The translations under genes were made by a program, and so were the position numbers. From Ailurus styani (taxonomy: Eukaryota; Chordata; Mammalia; Carnivora; Ailuridae): a DNA stretch of 64,000 nt. Positions 46,268 through 59,007 of the stretch are shown one piece after another (position 1 is the stretch's first letter; every line of letters begins with the position of its first letter). Where the stretch lies: NCBI GenBank assembly GCA_002007465.1, contig LNAC01000746.1, forward strand, positions 679,704 through 743,703, read 5' to 3'. The notes under the pieces were generated by a model. That model saw only the letters and a list, made by a program, of their open reading frames with translations, was not told the DNA's origin and searched no databases.

Positions 46268-47850
46268 GATGAAATATTATAACTTAATTTATTATAATGA
46301 GATATTATAACTGTTGTGCTAAATACTGCAACCTCATGATATTAGGACCTTTCCTGAAATATCACAGAGTCCCCAGACATTTGCTGGAAAAGAGGGTCCC
46401 AAGACAGAAGCCGCCATGCCCAAATCCCCAAAGTTCTCATTTTTTTAAACAACAATTGAATCCTGAAATGCCCATGTTTTAGTAAAGCTCATGGTTTGTT
46501 GTCGGAGCTCACTGGGTGGGATGCCCACCTCCCCCATCTCTTAGTAGTGAGATACTGGGCCATTTGAGCATTGACCTGACGTCATTTGTTTAGTGAGGAG
46601 GAAAAGTCTCTGCTGATGATATTGAACATCCCCAATCACTTTTTGGATGATGTTTCCAGGGATGCATTTAGGTGTTGTGGGTTCCAGGGCCTTCAGTTTT
46701 GTGTGAACGAGATTTCAGATAAATGTGGAGAGAATAGAGTGGCATAAGGGAGGCTGTCCTTCATTCTCTTGAAAGGATCGATGTCAGGGTTTGGCCATGA
46801 GTAGAGCCTGCTGAACTACTAGCTGCTCATCATTGTGGGTGCAGACATCCCCATAGTCCAGGCAGAGAGAGGCTGGTCTCCTGGGGCAGGTAGGGGACAG
46901 GTAGCATGGTACAGAGACTGGTGGGTGGATCTGAGGCTGGCTGGTCTATGACAAGCAGTGACATCATGCCAGAGGAAACTCACACAGGGCTCTCCATAGA
47001 GATGGGCAGTTTTGGGGGTGGGCCCTGACTTCTGTACCAGCTATCAAGCTGTGAGCTTGGGTGTGGTCTGTGTCTTTTTCTCATTTGTCAGTCCAGAACG
47101 GGCTCCTTTTTCCCAATCATGTAAAGGATAGTGGCTAAGCTAGTGGAGACCTTGGCCTGACCGAGAAGTCCCACTGCTAAAATCAGATGATGCTGACCTT
47201 CTTCCGATAGGCAGCAAGCACCTACCTCAGAACAGATAGAATTTTCTCTACCAGAATTTTTCTCTCAACCATTTATTCCTAAAACTTATCTTGAAATGTG
47301 GTCTACTATATCATGACTTCCCAAGAATACAAAGTCCACACAACAAATGAATAATTAATACCAACAGTAACTCACTTCATCCTAAGGCTGGCTTGTGGTC
47401 CTGCCTCCGGCTAATCACACATTTCTTCATCCATGATCAGCACAAAGGGATGGCAATATCACTGCTCCACAAATGCACCATGACACCAACGGCTCTCCCA
47501 CCAGAGAGTGGCCCAAAGCCACCCCTCAGTGCTTTTCTGGTCATTCAGCCTCACTTAAGAAATGGGGCTAAAGCTGCTTTTCTTTTGGCAGCAAGATGAT
47601 AACTTGAACCCTCACCAAGAGAGCAGGCACTGAGGTTATGCAGGTTCCACAAATCAATGGAATATGCCCAACAGCAGGTCCTGACCACTGCCCATTGAAA
47701 GGTGCATTGAATCTAAATTATGTTTGAAAAGTCTTTAGGGACAAATACTCAGTTCCTTCTCCAAAGATGTCTATCCAAACAAAAATATCTAGTCTGAAAA
47801 AGGTAACTAGATCTCACCTCCTTCTGCTATTTTCTGATTTTCTTTCTTTC

Positions 47851-48078
47851 TCTTCTGTAGTATTTTTTTAAGATTTTATTTATTTGAGAGAGAGAGATAG
47901 AGAGAGAGAGAGCGCGCGAGCGTGCAAGTGAGGGGAGGGGCAGAGGGAGAAACAGTCTCCTCTGAGCAGGGAGCCCCACACTGGGCTCTTTCCCAGGATC
48001 CCAAGTTCATTACCTGAGTCGAAGGCAGATGCTTAATGGACTGAGCCACCCAGGCACCCTTCTTCTGTAGTATTTTTT
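47851..48078 (-). repeat. CAN-SINE with perfect 18-bp target duplication
   Basis: Reverse SINE 47869-48060, with a GA-rich tract and 'tgagccacccaggcaccc' at its head end. Duplication tcttctgtagtatttttt at 47851-47868 and 48061-48078. The body differs from the young mustelid type (no 'acaagtaggcagagaggcag' block), so it comes from another subfamily. Confidence 0.9.
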
Positions 48079-50469
48079 ATTACAAAATCAGGCTGTGTTC
48101 ATATGTCATTAATGATGGGTGCCATTGAGGACTGTTTCAAAGTAATTTGAAGTCCAAGTCTTCAGCTCAATCCACAATATTTTAATGTACATAAATACCT
48201 CATCCAATGCAATTCAACAATACATGAATTTATTGAACATAGTGTTCCTCACTAAAGATATAGAGATGAATAGCTCATGAACCCCATATTTAAAGCCTCC
48301 TTGTGCTGTTTATTGATCTTCCTACTTAGAGGGCATCTAAGAAGAATCACAGTAGATGGGTTTCTGAAAAAAATGTCTATAGGTCAAGATTTTGTAAATT
48401 GAAAGAGATTTGAAATTAATTTAGGAGCCTGGCGATTTAAAGGAATCATGGGTTGAATCTTTTCAAAAACCGAATATAGTCCTTTACTTTAAAGGCAAAT
48501 TATACCCAGGAATCTATTCAGATTTTTGTACATTAGATTTCCTAAAATAAGACACACCTGCATTCCCAAAACTAATGTGGTGTTTGGGGGAAGGTATCGT
48601 CATCCTAAGAAATGCTTTCAATTTTGAAAAATTATGACCTGAGGATGGGGGAAACCTATTTTTGTTTACTTCTCTCTAAATTTGAGTTTTTAAAACTTGA
48701 GTATACTCATCAATGCAAAAAGCTTTTGAGTTCACAAGACAGAAGTGTCCCCAACTCTGTAAACGAGAAACCGGCAGATGGTCGTGGAGTGGAGAAGGAG
48801 CGCGGGGCCCTCCTGAGGCGCTGCTGCCATTCACAACCCGCTAGGGCCCACTCCCAGCTTGGCCACCGGGCACCTGCCACGTGAGTTACAGCCGCCTTCT
48901 CGCCCTGGGACCCATCTATTATGAGAAACCATTTTGGTTAATTAAAAAAGTGTTTCAAAGTCTCAGAACGGGAAGTTCTGAAATGTTCTTTTCTTCGCTG
49001 TTGCCGATGGGGGCTGGTGTCAGCCTGGCTCCGTGGCTGGGCATAGGAGGGAGAGTGGGGACAGCAGGAGGAAGCACGGCCGTCCAGTCCTGGGGGCCTG
49101 GCAGAAAGGTTCAGAGGTCCTCAGGTGCTGGTTGATCTACCGTTATAATTGGGGGTGACCAAGGGCGTAGCTGAGGCTGTTGAGTAAAATGGAAGTGTAA
49201 TTGAATGAGCTTGTGTCTGATCGGTGCTTACAGATGTTCCCAACTCATGGATTTTTATGTCTAGGAGCTGCTATATGGACTGGGGAACCAGGTGATGCGT
49301 CTGCTCTTGGTTTTGGGAAAATAGACTATAAGCGAAAGGGAACAGATAAGAAAATACTAGCTAGTATGGCATACTCTGAAGGAAACAGATGATGTGCTGG
49401 AGACTACCTCATGATCACTGTGGGTTGGAGGCGTCAATGAAGGTGAGAGGAAAGAGGAACCGTCCGGCATCTGGGAAGTGTGGACTCCTGCAACGGACCG
49501 AGCTAGTGCCAAGCCTTGACAGTGGGAGTGAATTCGTATACTGGAGAACAGAGAGAGAGAGAAAGGCCCATATCAGTGGAGCATGGAGCTCCAACAGGAG
49601 AGTGGTCCCGGAGGAGGGTGCAGGAACCAGTTGTCAAGCACCCTTCCAGCTTCTCTAGAGGGTTAGAAAACACGTTGATCTCTATGACTCCATCTGCATC
49701 TACATTTCCATGTCTCTCTTGGGTTTAAGCATACATCTCTTCTCCAGATGTTCCCTCTTTCAATGTTCTGTGCGCATTCATTGATTTCCACTTCTATCCC
49801 CGGCCCTTGGCTTAAGGCCAGGGGATACCGACCCAGTCCCTGAACTGGGGGTCCCGCCTTGCAGGAAGGTGAAATCATTACCTTGTAATGAGAGGTTAGG
49901 CTCAGGAGGTGCCCAGAGGAGAGGGGAGCTCACTTGGGCTTTTTGGAGGAGTTTGAACTAGATGAGGAGGTGGAGGATGGCGAGGAGGAAGGATGGGAGG
50001 GAAGATGGGTAGGGAGGAAGGGGCCCCTTCAGGTGCAGAGGGACAGTTGTGACCATCTGCCTTGTGGCTCAGCTGCTAGTCTGGCATTAGCAGAATATCC
50101 TACCCAGTTTATCTTAACTTAATTTCATGTATTTATTTATACCCTGATTCACTCCTCAGACGATTTATGGTACCTTTAGATGAGGATGCATGTAATAAAA
50201 TAAAGAAATGAGATCAGGAAAAATAATGATAGAAGAAGAAAGCCAGTTCCTGGGGAATGAAGATCATAAACATGCAGTCTATGAAGAGTTACAGTCAAGC
50301 ACCTACACTGTGCTCTTGCTGCCACTGTGGAGCCAGAGGCAAAATAGTTCATACGTTTATTCCCCACCCACCAGTTATACTTCTGCCACGATGCGGAAGT
50401 GCTTGAGCATCGGGACGTAGGGAGAACTAAGCAGACAGCCCTGCCCAGCATCTCCTTGCCACTGTGAGT

Positions 50470-50790
50470 TTTTAAAGATCTGATCTGACCCTGTTATGTC
50501 CCTGATCAAAAACCAGCATGTACCACCACCCCGTCCAGGAGAGGACCCAGACCCACAACCCCATAGCAAGAAGCCTGACCTCATTGCTTTTCCAAGCCCA
50601 CCCCTTGCCCCCGTCCTGCACCGTCTATAAGTCAGACCCACTTCCGTATTTTCTTATAATGCACCCTGTCTTCTCCCATCCGTACTCTCGGGCAAATGTG
50701 CACCTGTCTGCCTGGAAGAGCCTCCCCCTTCCATAGGACCCAATGCTTCTCTTAGACTTTAAAAAACGTGCCCCTTCTGAAAGCCTGGCA
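50470..50790 (+). repeat. L2 LINE relic
   Basis: 'gatctgatctgaccctgtta' followed by 'gtccctgatcaaaaaccagc' and 'gtctgcctggaagagcctcc' is L2-like in plus orientation. Approximate borders. Confidence 0.6.
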
Positions 50791-51204
50791 TGCCCTCTCC
50801 ACCCGGGCTGAAACCCTGCATAGACACAGCTCTGTTGGTTCTCACAATGGCCGCAGCTGTGAGGACCCAGCCTAAGGGAGTGGGAAGGGTCGGGGTTGAT
50901 TATATTACCTGCGAGCCACATGCAGGCCCCCACTCCCTGTGGGTGACTACTGGCCAGTCCTGGTGTGAACCCCTAGAAAGCCGAGGTGAGCAGGTGTGCG
51001 CAGCATCAAGGAAGACAGGGATAAGGTCAGGGCTGTCCTCAGGGTAACTCCGGCTGTGCCCTGCCCCATTCTTCTTAAAGACTGAAGAAGGAAGCCTCCC
51101 TGTAAACTGCAGCTCCCATTTTTTTTTGTCTCTCTGGAATGTTCGGTGCTGTGTGCGGGCTGCTTCCTTGCTAGGCAGCATCTGCAGTGAAAGAAGCCGT
51201 ATGG

Positions 51205-51310
51205 ATTTACCAGTGCCACCATAACAAAGTAGTGCAGACTGGGGGCTTCCCCAGCAGACACCTCTTTTCTCACACTCCCCATCTGCTGGAGCCTCGTGGG
51301 GGGCCTGACA
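51205..51310 (-). repeat. Possible fragment of a MaLR LTR
   Basis: 'accagtgccaccataacaaa' then 'gtagtgcagactgggggctt' resembles the start of the three reverse MaLR LTRs in this window but is short and diverged. Confidence 0.4.
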
Positions 51311-52813
51311 TCTAAGAAGGAGACAAAGAGGCGGGAGGGTGGCCTCCTTGAGAAGGCCCTACAATTCCAAAGCTTTTGTCCTTTGCTACATTGGAGTTTT
51401 TTGTTGTTGAAGTAGTCGTGCTCCATGTACTCATGACGATTGAAGTCAATAAAAACATCACAGTTCGAAAAAGACAAATTAGAAACTACCGTTCATCTTA
51501 GAAATTAATATATGAGTGAATTTAATGCGAGATGAATTGAGCTGTGGTGATCTGGTCCCTCCTCAGCCACTCTGAGCACCAGTTGTTTGTCATTATTGCT
51601 GGAAATATGATTATTGCTCTGGTATTGCTTGACATTTATTAAGAATCCAGGGGCTATGTCTTCATAGCAGAGAGAAGTGCAATTATCTGGGCACTTGGAG
51701 AAAAGAGCATTTCCTGGCCAGAGTCGTCCAAGTAGATACCCTGCAAAGACCCGTTGACCATGACCACACCTTGCTCACTGGGCATATGCCCCTTCTTCCT
51801 ATTAGTCTGCTAACATTTGATGGGTGCACATGTAGATATTATACGTGGCTAACCACAAGCAAGGAGAGCATTTAATTGCTTTTGTCAGGTAACCCAAACC
51901 ATGTCTCCACCAAAGACTTACATTTAAAGGTAGATGCATCAGCCTTACACAGAGAAGGCCTAACAGAAAAACTTTATTGAATGTTTCACAACCAGGAAAA
52001 TACTGAGTTTCAGATGGGTTTAAAGTGCAAGGGGTATGAGGACCAGAGCCGAAAGTGTTGCCACTGACCCTGAGGGTCTCCTTAATCCTGACCCCACGGA
52101 GTGTTTCATTCCAGGGATGGAATAACTAGCTGCAGAGAATTCGGCCCAGTGGAGTGGCAAGAGTCTATGAGTTTCATTTCAGTTTCTCAAACTTTGATCA
52201 TTGCCTCTGTTTTCCTGGCCTTGGGGACAGAGATGGACAGTGTCCCCGTGGAACTTATTCTAATCGAGGGACAGGACTGGTGGGAAATGAGCCACTGTAA
52301 TTCACAGTATTGCTCTCACAAGGTTTCTGCTCTGCCATGGGAGCCCTGAGGAGGTGTTCCAGGAAAGAGCAGAGTATTAAAATGATGGTTTCGTGTTAAC
52401 TACAAAGTGTATACACAGACCCAGTTTCTTCTGTTGCTCACTGCTACCAGGTGACATTGCACTGTTAATCAACTTTCTCATCTTCTCAGACCCCACCAAT
52501 GGAGAAGAGGGGACCAGGGATTGACAGTGAGAGTGACCAGTGAGAACATGAGATCCATGGCAGTGAAAGTTTCTTCTACATCTGGTTTCACTTCTGCCTT
52601 GGTAAATGGGAGTTCACTGAGTTTGACTTGAACCTGTCTCTTTTTTCTTTGGCCAGAGAAAGTCAGAAGTTAAAGGAATCTAGATTTGACACTAAAATCA
52701 AACAGCATGGTTATTGTTTTTTCTTTATGGAATTATTAGTGAATACTTAGAAACTTTAAAAAATCGTAAAGAAGATTGTCGACAGTGGAATCGCGTTATA
52801 TAGGATTAAGTTT

Positions 52814-53044
52814 AAAAATATGTTTATGGGGGCGCCTGGGTGGCTCAGTGTGTTAAGCCTCTGCCTTCAGCTCAGGTCATGATCTCAGGGTCCTGGGATC
52901 GAGCCTAGCATTGGGCTCTCCGCTCAGCGAGGAGTCTGCTTCTCCCTCTCCCTCTGCCTGCCTCTCTGCCTGCTTGTGATCTCTCTCTCTGTCAAATAAA
53001 TAAATAAAATCTTTTTTAAAATTTAAAATAAAAATATGCTTATG
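52814..53044 (+). repeat. CAN-SINE, forward, 1-mismatch target duplication
   Basis: SINE 52829-53029 with head 'gcgcctgggtggctcagtgt' and tail 'caaataaataaataaaatct'. Flanks aaaaatatgtttatg (52814-52828) and aaaaatatgcttatg (53030-53044). It forms an inverted pair with the next SINE. Confidence 0.92.
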
Positions 53045-53453
53045 AAATGAAAATCAAGTTGTCAACCATACTCTTAAAATTCCCTTACATTATTCATCAA
53101 GAACGATACCATTGTGACTTTGTGAATTAATTACTATTTCTTTGTCAAGTGTCTGGTGAAGTGGTTGGCTCATGCAATTGGGGGGCGGGGCAAGATTTAC
53201 CAAAATTTATTTGTCTTTAAACATGAGAATTACACTCAGTACAATGAGTTGTTTATACCCAAGAGAAATGTGGAACTGTGTCCACCTGGGAGAACAGTGA
53301 CTCATATCTTCCATCTCAGTTTCATGATGGGGTTTAGGTGGAAATGTGAGAATTTCATTATATTTTCTAATACACTTTTTACTTAGGAATACCTTTCATG
53401 TACTTTTCATGTTCATATTCAGTACTGTTATAGACAAATCACCCATTTTCCTC

Positions 53454-53672
53454 TGTTGTTAACATCTTATTTTTTTTTAAGATTTTATTTATTTATTTGA
53501 CAGAGAGAGATTACAAGTAGGCAGAGAGACAGGGAGAGGAGGAAGCAGGCTCCCTGCTGAGCAGAGAGCCCGATGCAGGCCTCGATCCCAGGACCCTGAG
53601 ATCATGACCTGAGCCGAAAGCAGAGGCTTTAACCCACTGAGCCACCCAGGCGCCCATGTTGTTAACATCTTA
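53454..53672 (-). repeat. CAN-SINE, young, perfect 16-bp target duplication
   Basis: Reverse SINE 53470-53656. Duplication tgttgttaacatctta at 53454-53469 and 53657-53672. It lies about 440 bp from the forward SINE at 52829. Confidence 0.93.
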
Positions 53673-53739
53673 AATTACCACAGTGCCTTTGTCAAAGTGG
53701 AGAAACTGACATTGGTGCATTACTAGTAACTAAACTCCA

Positions 53740-54440
53740 GACCTTATTTTGAGTTTCACTAGTTTTCCCACGAATCCAGGATCCAGTCCGGGGCCCCACA
53801 TTATGTGGAGTTATCACGTCTTCTTAGGCTCCACTGATTTGTGACAGTTTCTCAAACTTTTCCTTGTTTTTCACGACCTTGACAGTTTGAGGAATACTGG
53901 TCAGTTATTTTGTAGAATGTGCCTCAATTTTGGTTTGCTTAGTATTTTCTCCTAATTAGCTTGGGGTTGTGGAGCTTTGGAGTAAGATCACAGAGGAGAA
54001 GTGTGTTTCTCGTCACATTGTGTCCGGTCAGGGGCATGTGACACGCATGTAGCATCATCACAAGGTCGTGGTGGTGTCTGCCAGGTCGCTCCACTGCACA
54101 GTTCCTATTGTTCCATACTTGAGTATTTGGAAGCAAATCCTTAAACCAGCCCACCCTTATGGGTGGCCTCCTGGCAAGGGAAACATCTACATATATTATT
54201 TGAAATTCTTCTGTCAGGAAGGTTTCTCTCTTCTGCCCCATTATTTATTTATTTAATCTTTTATTTGTATCAGGAGGGACTCACCCATATTTATTTTATA
54301 ATTTGGGCTATAATCCATTAAGCCTGTTATTTATCTTGTGCTCAGATTGCTCCAGCTTTTTGCTGAAAGTGTTTCATTGATCTCACATTTGCTTTCAGTG
54401 TAGCTCTCTCGATCTTTTCTCACTGATCACAAAAATGAAT
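53740..54440 (-). repeat. Old L1 (L1M-type) relic
   Basis: 'acgaatccaggatccagtcc', 'tgtagaatgtgcctcaattt', 'tggtgtctgccaggtcgctc' and 'ctcagattgctccagctttt' occur in the order of a familiar old L1 3' segment. Orientation is inferred. Confidence 0.55.
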
Positions 54441-54509
54441 CCATATGAATTTTATGTATTTTAACACATCCCACTGTAAACATTCTAACATTTTTGGGGT
54501 ATGTATTAC

Positions 54510-54700
54510 TCAGGATAAGTTATGTTGCAGTAACAAACACCCCCAAATCTAATTGTCCTAAAATAGCAAAGGTATGTTTCTCACTTGTGCTACACGTACT
54601 GTGTGAGTTGGCTAGGAGTCTGCCATGCCTTGTCTTCACTCAGAGACACTGGCTCGTGGAGCAGAACATTGAGTCTAGAACATGGAGTATTGCTGTGGTA
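54510..54700. repeat. Unnamed old interspersed repeat
   Basis: 'agttatgttgcagtaacaaa' then 'cacccccaaatctaattgtc' and 'ttggctaggagtctgccatg' follows a layout I recognise as repetitive in mammals but cannot assign to a family. Confidence 0.4.
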
Positions 54701-56269
54701 ATTAAAAAAAGAATTTAGCAAATTGCTCATGAGCCCTTCAAGCTTCTGCACACTTCTGCCCAGCATCACATAGCTCAAAGGTAGCAGGAAGGGTAATCAT
54801 GCCATGTACCTACAGGAGGAGAGACCTGGAAATATTTGGCACACAGCACTATTGGACTAGCATAGTGCATTTTCTTTTAGGTTTTCTTTTCTATGCACAT
54901 TCATATAGATTTAATTGTTGTTATTGTGAGCATATGGTTTTCTAACCTCCTTTTAAAAATATGAATATATTAAAAAACCTGGTTCCATATCCTTAAACCT
55001 TTTTTGACACCAGGGCCACTGTGGATGATTGTAGAAGTTACATGTAAAAACATCTGACCAGAGTGGCAAAAGGAAGCTGAAATCCAGCCTTTGTTCCACT
55101 AGTCAAGTCATCTAGCCAGGCCTAGAACAGTGTCTGCCCAAAGGGGGCACAAAGGCACGATGTGGGCTAGTGGGGGCCCTTTGGGAGAGCATGATTTGTG
55201 GTGACTGCCTAATATTCTCTCATAAGGATGAGCCATTCTTCTGTGTGTCGACGTTTACAGTGTGTCATTTTGTGCTATTATAAATAGGATGGTGGAAAGT
55301 CTTATCAGTGAATATTCGTGTACATAGTTAATAGTTCCCTTGCAAGAAATTACTAGCGGTAAAAATGGTGAGGATTCCAAAGAGATGTGGCGCATGTCAG
55401 CACACTGTGGATACCGTCCAGGTGAAGAGTTTAGTGCCACATCCAGCATGTGTGATGCTTGGCTGGAGAGCCCAGGACCTCTAACTGTAATCTTGGCCCC
55501 AAGTTTCTGAGCAGGGTCAGAGGGGCTGCCTTCAGATGTTGGCCTTCCTTGTGTTTACGAGGCCACACAGCTGTGATTACAAGGCTAATGATGCTTTACA
55601 CAAACAAGTGTAACTACCATCATCAGTGGACAGCGGGGGCTTCCTGTGAGGCACTGCAGGCAGGAGGGTCACCAGGAGTTGGCCAGCCCCAGGGGTGTCC
55701 TGGCAAAGGTGGACCCCCCCAAGCTGAGGTCAGCTCACTTACAGGTTACCCTCCAGTAGGATGTGCCCCAGTAGTCCCCACTCCAAGATTTGGTCTGGAT
55801 GCTGTGGCCAAATCCTTCCCTAAGGAGGCACTGAGAGAGCAGGGCACAGGCTCTAAACCAGATCTGCATCCCTCTCAAGTCTCCAAATGGCCTTCTGAGG
55901 CCCTTTGTTCTACTTCAGAGGTTCTCAAACTCTTTAACACACAGGCAGTTGCTAAGCAAAGGCTATTTAGTTCCAATAAGCAATGCAGAGCTCTGCTCTG
56001 AATTTGTCCCTGATCGACATGCCACATCCACCACTGCCCAGGCAGATGGGTCTCTGCCCTTGAACCGACCCAAATCGCCCACCTCCCATCTCCACATCCT
56101 GAGCATGACAACTTTCCAGAGCATGAAAGATCTCAAGGGCCAATGGGAAAGTAACATTCGCCTGGCACTGTGGAGACACACAGGAGTGGAAATGCAAGCT
56201 GGGGAGACACACATGATGGCAGCATCCGCGAAGTCATCTTGCAGCGTTGCACTTCCTTGAAGTGTTTTG

Positions 56270-57450
56270 TTGGAGTTCCTCACCCTCTCTTGTCCCATTT
56301 CCTCTTCTGTAAAATGGGAACAATCACAATTCAGATTTGTCAGGAGACTAAACATGAAATGTGATAATGCATTTGGAAACTTCTTTGGCAGGTGTAAAGT
56401 ACTGGTCCTTCCCTTCACCTTGCAGCATGAGGAGCCTCGCCCTTCCCAACTGTTTAGGTGGACCTCTGTTGGGCTGCCAATCCCATCCTTTCTTGTTTAT
56501 CTGGTAGAACCTGCACCATCAGGGATTTTCCTTTGCTTTTCAACCTTCTCCCGCCCACTGCCAAGCTCCCCACAGCCTGGGAATACACTTGAGTCATGTT
56601 CTTCTTCTTTTATCATATGACTCTGCTCCCACCTCTGTTTCTCTTCTTCATGACTCACGTTTCTTGAATGAGTTGCTTTACACTCCTTGTCTCCACTGTC
56701 TTATCTCCACATTTCTAGCTGACTCGTTGGTGTCTAATCATTCCTCTGAAATAACTCACAGAAGTTACCAGTGACCAGTTTCTGCAGACACATCCCATGG
56801 ACATTTTCAGAGCTTGTCTTACAGGACTTCTCTGGTGCATTTACTGTGGTTACATAGCCCTTGGCTTCCATGACATCTCTTTCTGATTTTCCTTAAACCT
56901 CTCTAATCTTTCTCCTCCTAGCCTGAACTTCACTAGTGTTCTCCAGGTCTTGTCTTATTGGTCTCCTCTCTGTACTTACTCTCCATGAGGGATCTTATCA
57001 TCTCTCAGGGTTTGCCTAGCATTTGGTTGCTCAGGACTCACACATCTATCAACCTTGGACGTCTCATCTGAGCTTTATTCTAGGGAGGTGCAGCTATACC
57101 TCTGACACCTGACATTCAGCATGTCCTCACTCACACTTGTTCTTTCTCTTATTCTTGTGATCGCTCTGAATTTTTCTTAATTTAGTTTATCTAATTTAAT
57201 TCATTAGGCAAACTGGAAATATTGGAGAAATTCTTACCATCTCATATAGCCAACGATTCCTACTGACTTTACATCTCATATAGTTCTTGAATTTGACTGT
57301 TCCACTTTACTCATTCCACCATGTGATGTCTCTCTTGTACTGTCATGACAGTGTCCTAAGGGGGCTCCCTACTTCCAATCTTGGTTTCATTAAATTCATC
57401 TATCAAATTCTTTTAAGAGTGAGTTATCATCAGACTTCTATTTAAAACCT
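56270..57450. other. Pyrimidine-rich old repeat region, no gene
   Basis: A MIR-like piece ('ttcctcttctgtaaaatggg' at 56300) is followed by about 1 kb of C/T-rich text resembling L2/CR1 LINE relics. All frames are broken; no exon seen. Confidence 0.4.
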
Positions 57451-58599
57451 CTCCTTTAAGATACAGCTAAAGCAACATCTCAACCACAGAGCCTTCTCTG
57501 AACATGATTTGGAACAAGGTCTCCTCTTCTCTGTGCTTACTGGGTCCTGTGTTACCATGTCCTGTGCAGAGCTATGGCTCAGCATTGGCCTTGGCAGCTC
57601 ACAACCAACTGTCTCTTCCATTAGATGCCACAAAACCAGATATGAGGTTCACTTTTGTACTTACCTGGATAATAGTAGGCGAACAATGAATATTTTCTGA
57701 ACTTAACAATAGTGAATTTGAAATCAGAAATGAAGTATCTGAGCAAGGATATAAACAACCCTGGGCTATAGCTATTGTAGATAGGAAATTTATTTAAAGA
57801 GGAAAGATGATTTATAACTTAACTCATACAGCATTTTATGTAATTGTGAATTTTGAAGAGACCATCTAGGTCAGCTGTTTTCAACTGATCTTATCCAGGA
57901 CCTACACACAAATAGTCTCTGTGGGTGACCCTTTTCAAATTACAAAGTACTTTCAGCCTACGGTCTTATCCTCCCTTCATGACATCTCTTCAGAATAGTC
58001 AAAGGGGGTACTGTGAACCTCATCTTGTAGATGGTAAATCAGATTTCAAAAAGAGTAAGTGGTTTTCCATGTACTGTGGCTAGTAAGGGCCGAGAACCAA
58101 GGTCCCTGATCTTCTACTCTTTCTATCTCCCATTCTCTCATTTAGCAACACTGAGCAACATAGAAATCTGGATATCTTTTCATATGCCTTGCTGATGTCT
58201 GCCTTCCTGAAAGTCCCTACCCTGGCCCCAGTTAATTCCCTGCGGCCAGTCACACAAAGCCTGTCCCTTTTTGGCGAGATGGCACATGTGCTATTTGATG
58301 GGAACTGCTTTGTGTTCAAGTGTTCCCCAAGAGTTCTCTTATCCTGCTGCATGTCTCTAAGGCATCATATTAGAAAGAAGTCTGGGCTTTTGCTTTAGAT
58401 GTAAAATTAGTCAAATTTGTCAGCATTTTATGTCACTTGAGATGCTCATAAGGATTGCTTTACTTATAAATGTGTATAAACATGTGTAAACAGCAATATT
58501 AAAGAAAATTTTGCAAAAAAAATAAGGAAATAAAAGAAAAGAGATGAATCATTCTATTCCCACTAATCCAAAACTGTAACTGGGGTTTTTAAATTTTAT

Positions 58600-59007
58600 T
58601 GTTTTCATATTTTTGAGTCTTTGCTGATAAACACTTTTTTTATCTTATCGAAATATAACATACATAGAAAAAAGTGTTCAAATCACAAATATACAGATGT
58701 AAGAATTTTAAGAGAGTGAACATGTGACTGACTAGTACCCAGATAAGAAAATGCAGCGGTAATGACAACGCAGAAGCACTCCCAAACCCCATGTCCCATC
58801 CTACTCACTAGTCCCCTCTTTCCCCAAAGTAGTGATTATTCTGGCATCTAATATCATACATTCGTTTTTCACACTGTTACTTTTTTGTAAATGAAATGAC
58901 ACAGTATACATACTTTTCTCTGGCTTATTTCACTCTAAACTATGTTTATGCAATTTATCTATGTCATTGCATGAAGTAGTAATTCATTCATTTTCATAGT
59001 GTTAGCA
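58600..59007 (-). mobile_element. Old L1, left part, reverse orientation
   Basis: 'atcgaaatataacatacata', 'tctctggcttatttcactct' and 'tgaagtagtaattcattcat' read as reverse L1M. The element is split by later insertions and resumes at 60675 and at 63537. Confidence 0.7.

Noticed and set aside
50375..51477. Several overlapping minus-strand open frames around 50.4-51.5 kb as a possible antisense gene
   Set aside because: They overlap each other in different frames, cover an L2 relic and show no family resemblance or splice pattern.
55459..56418. Overlapping plus and minus open frames of 103-180 codons as a gene
   Set aside because: No recognisable domain, no matching splice sites in phase with WDFY4, and both strands are open to a similar extent, as expected by chance.
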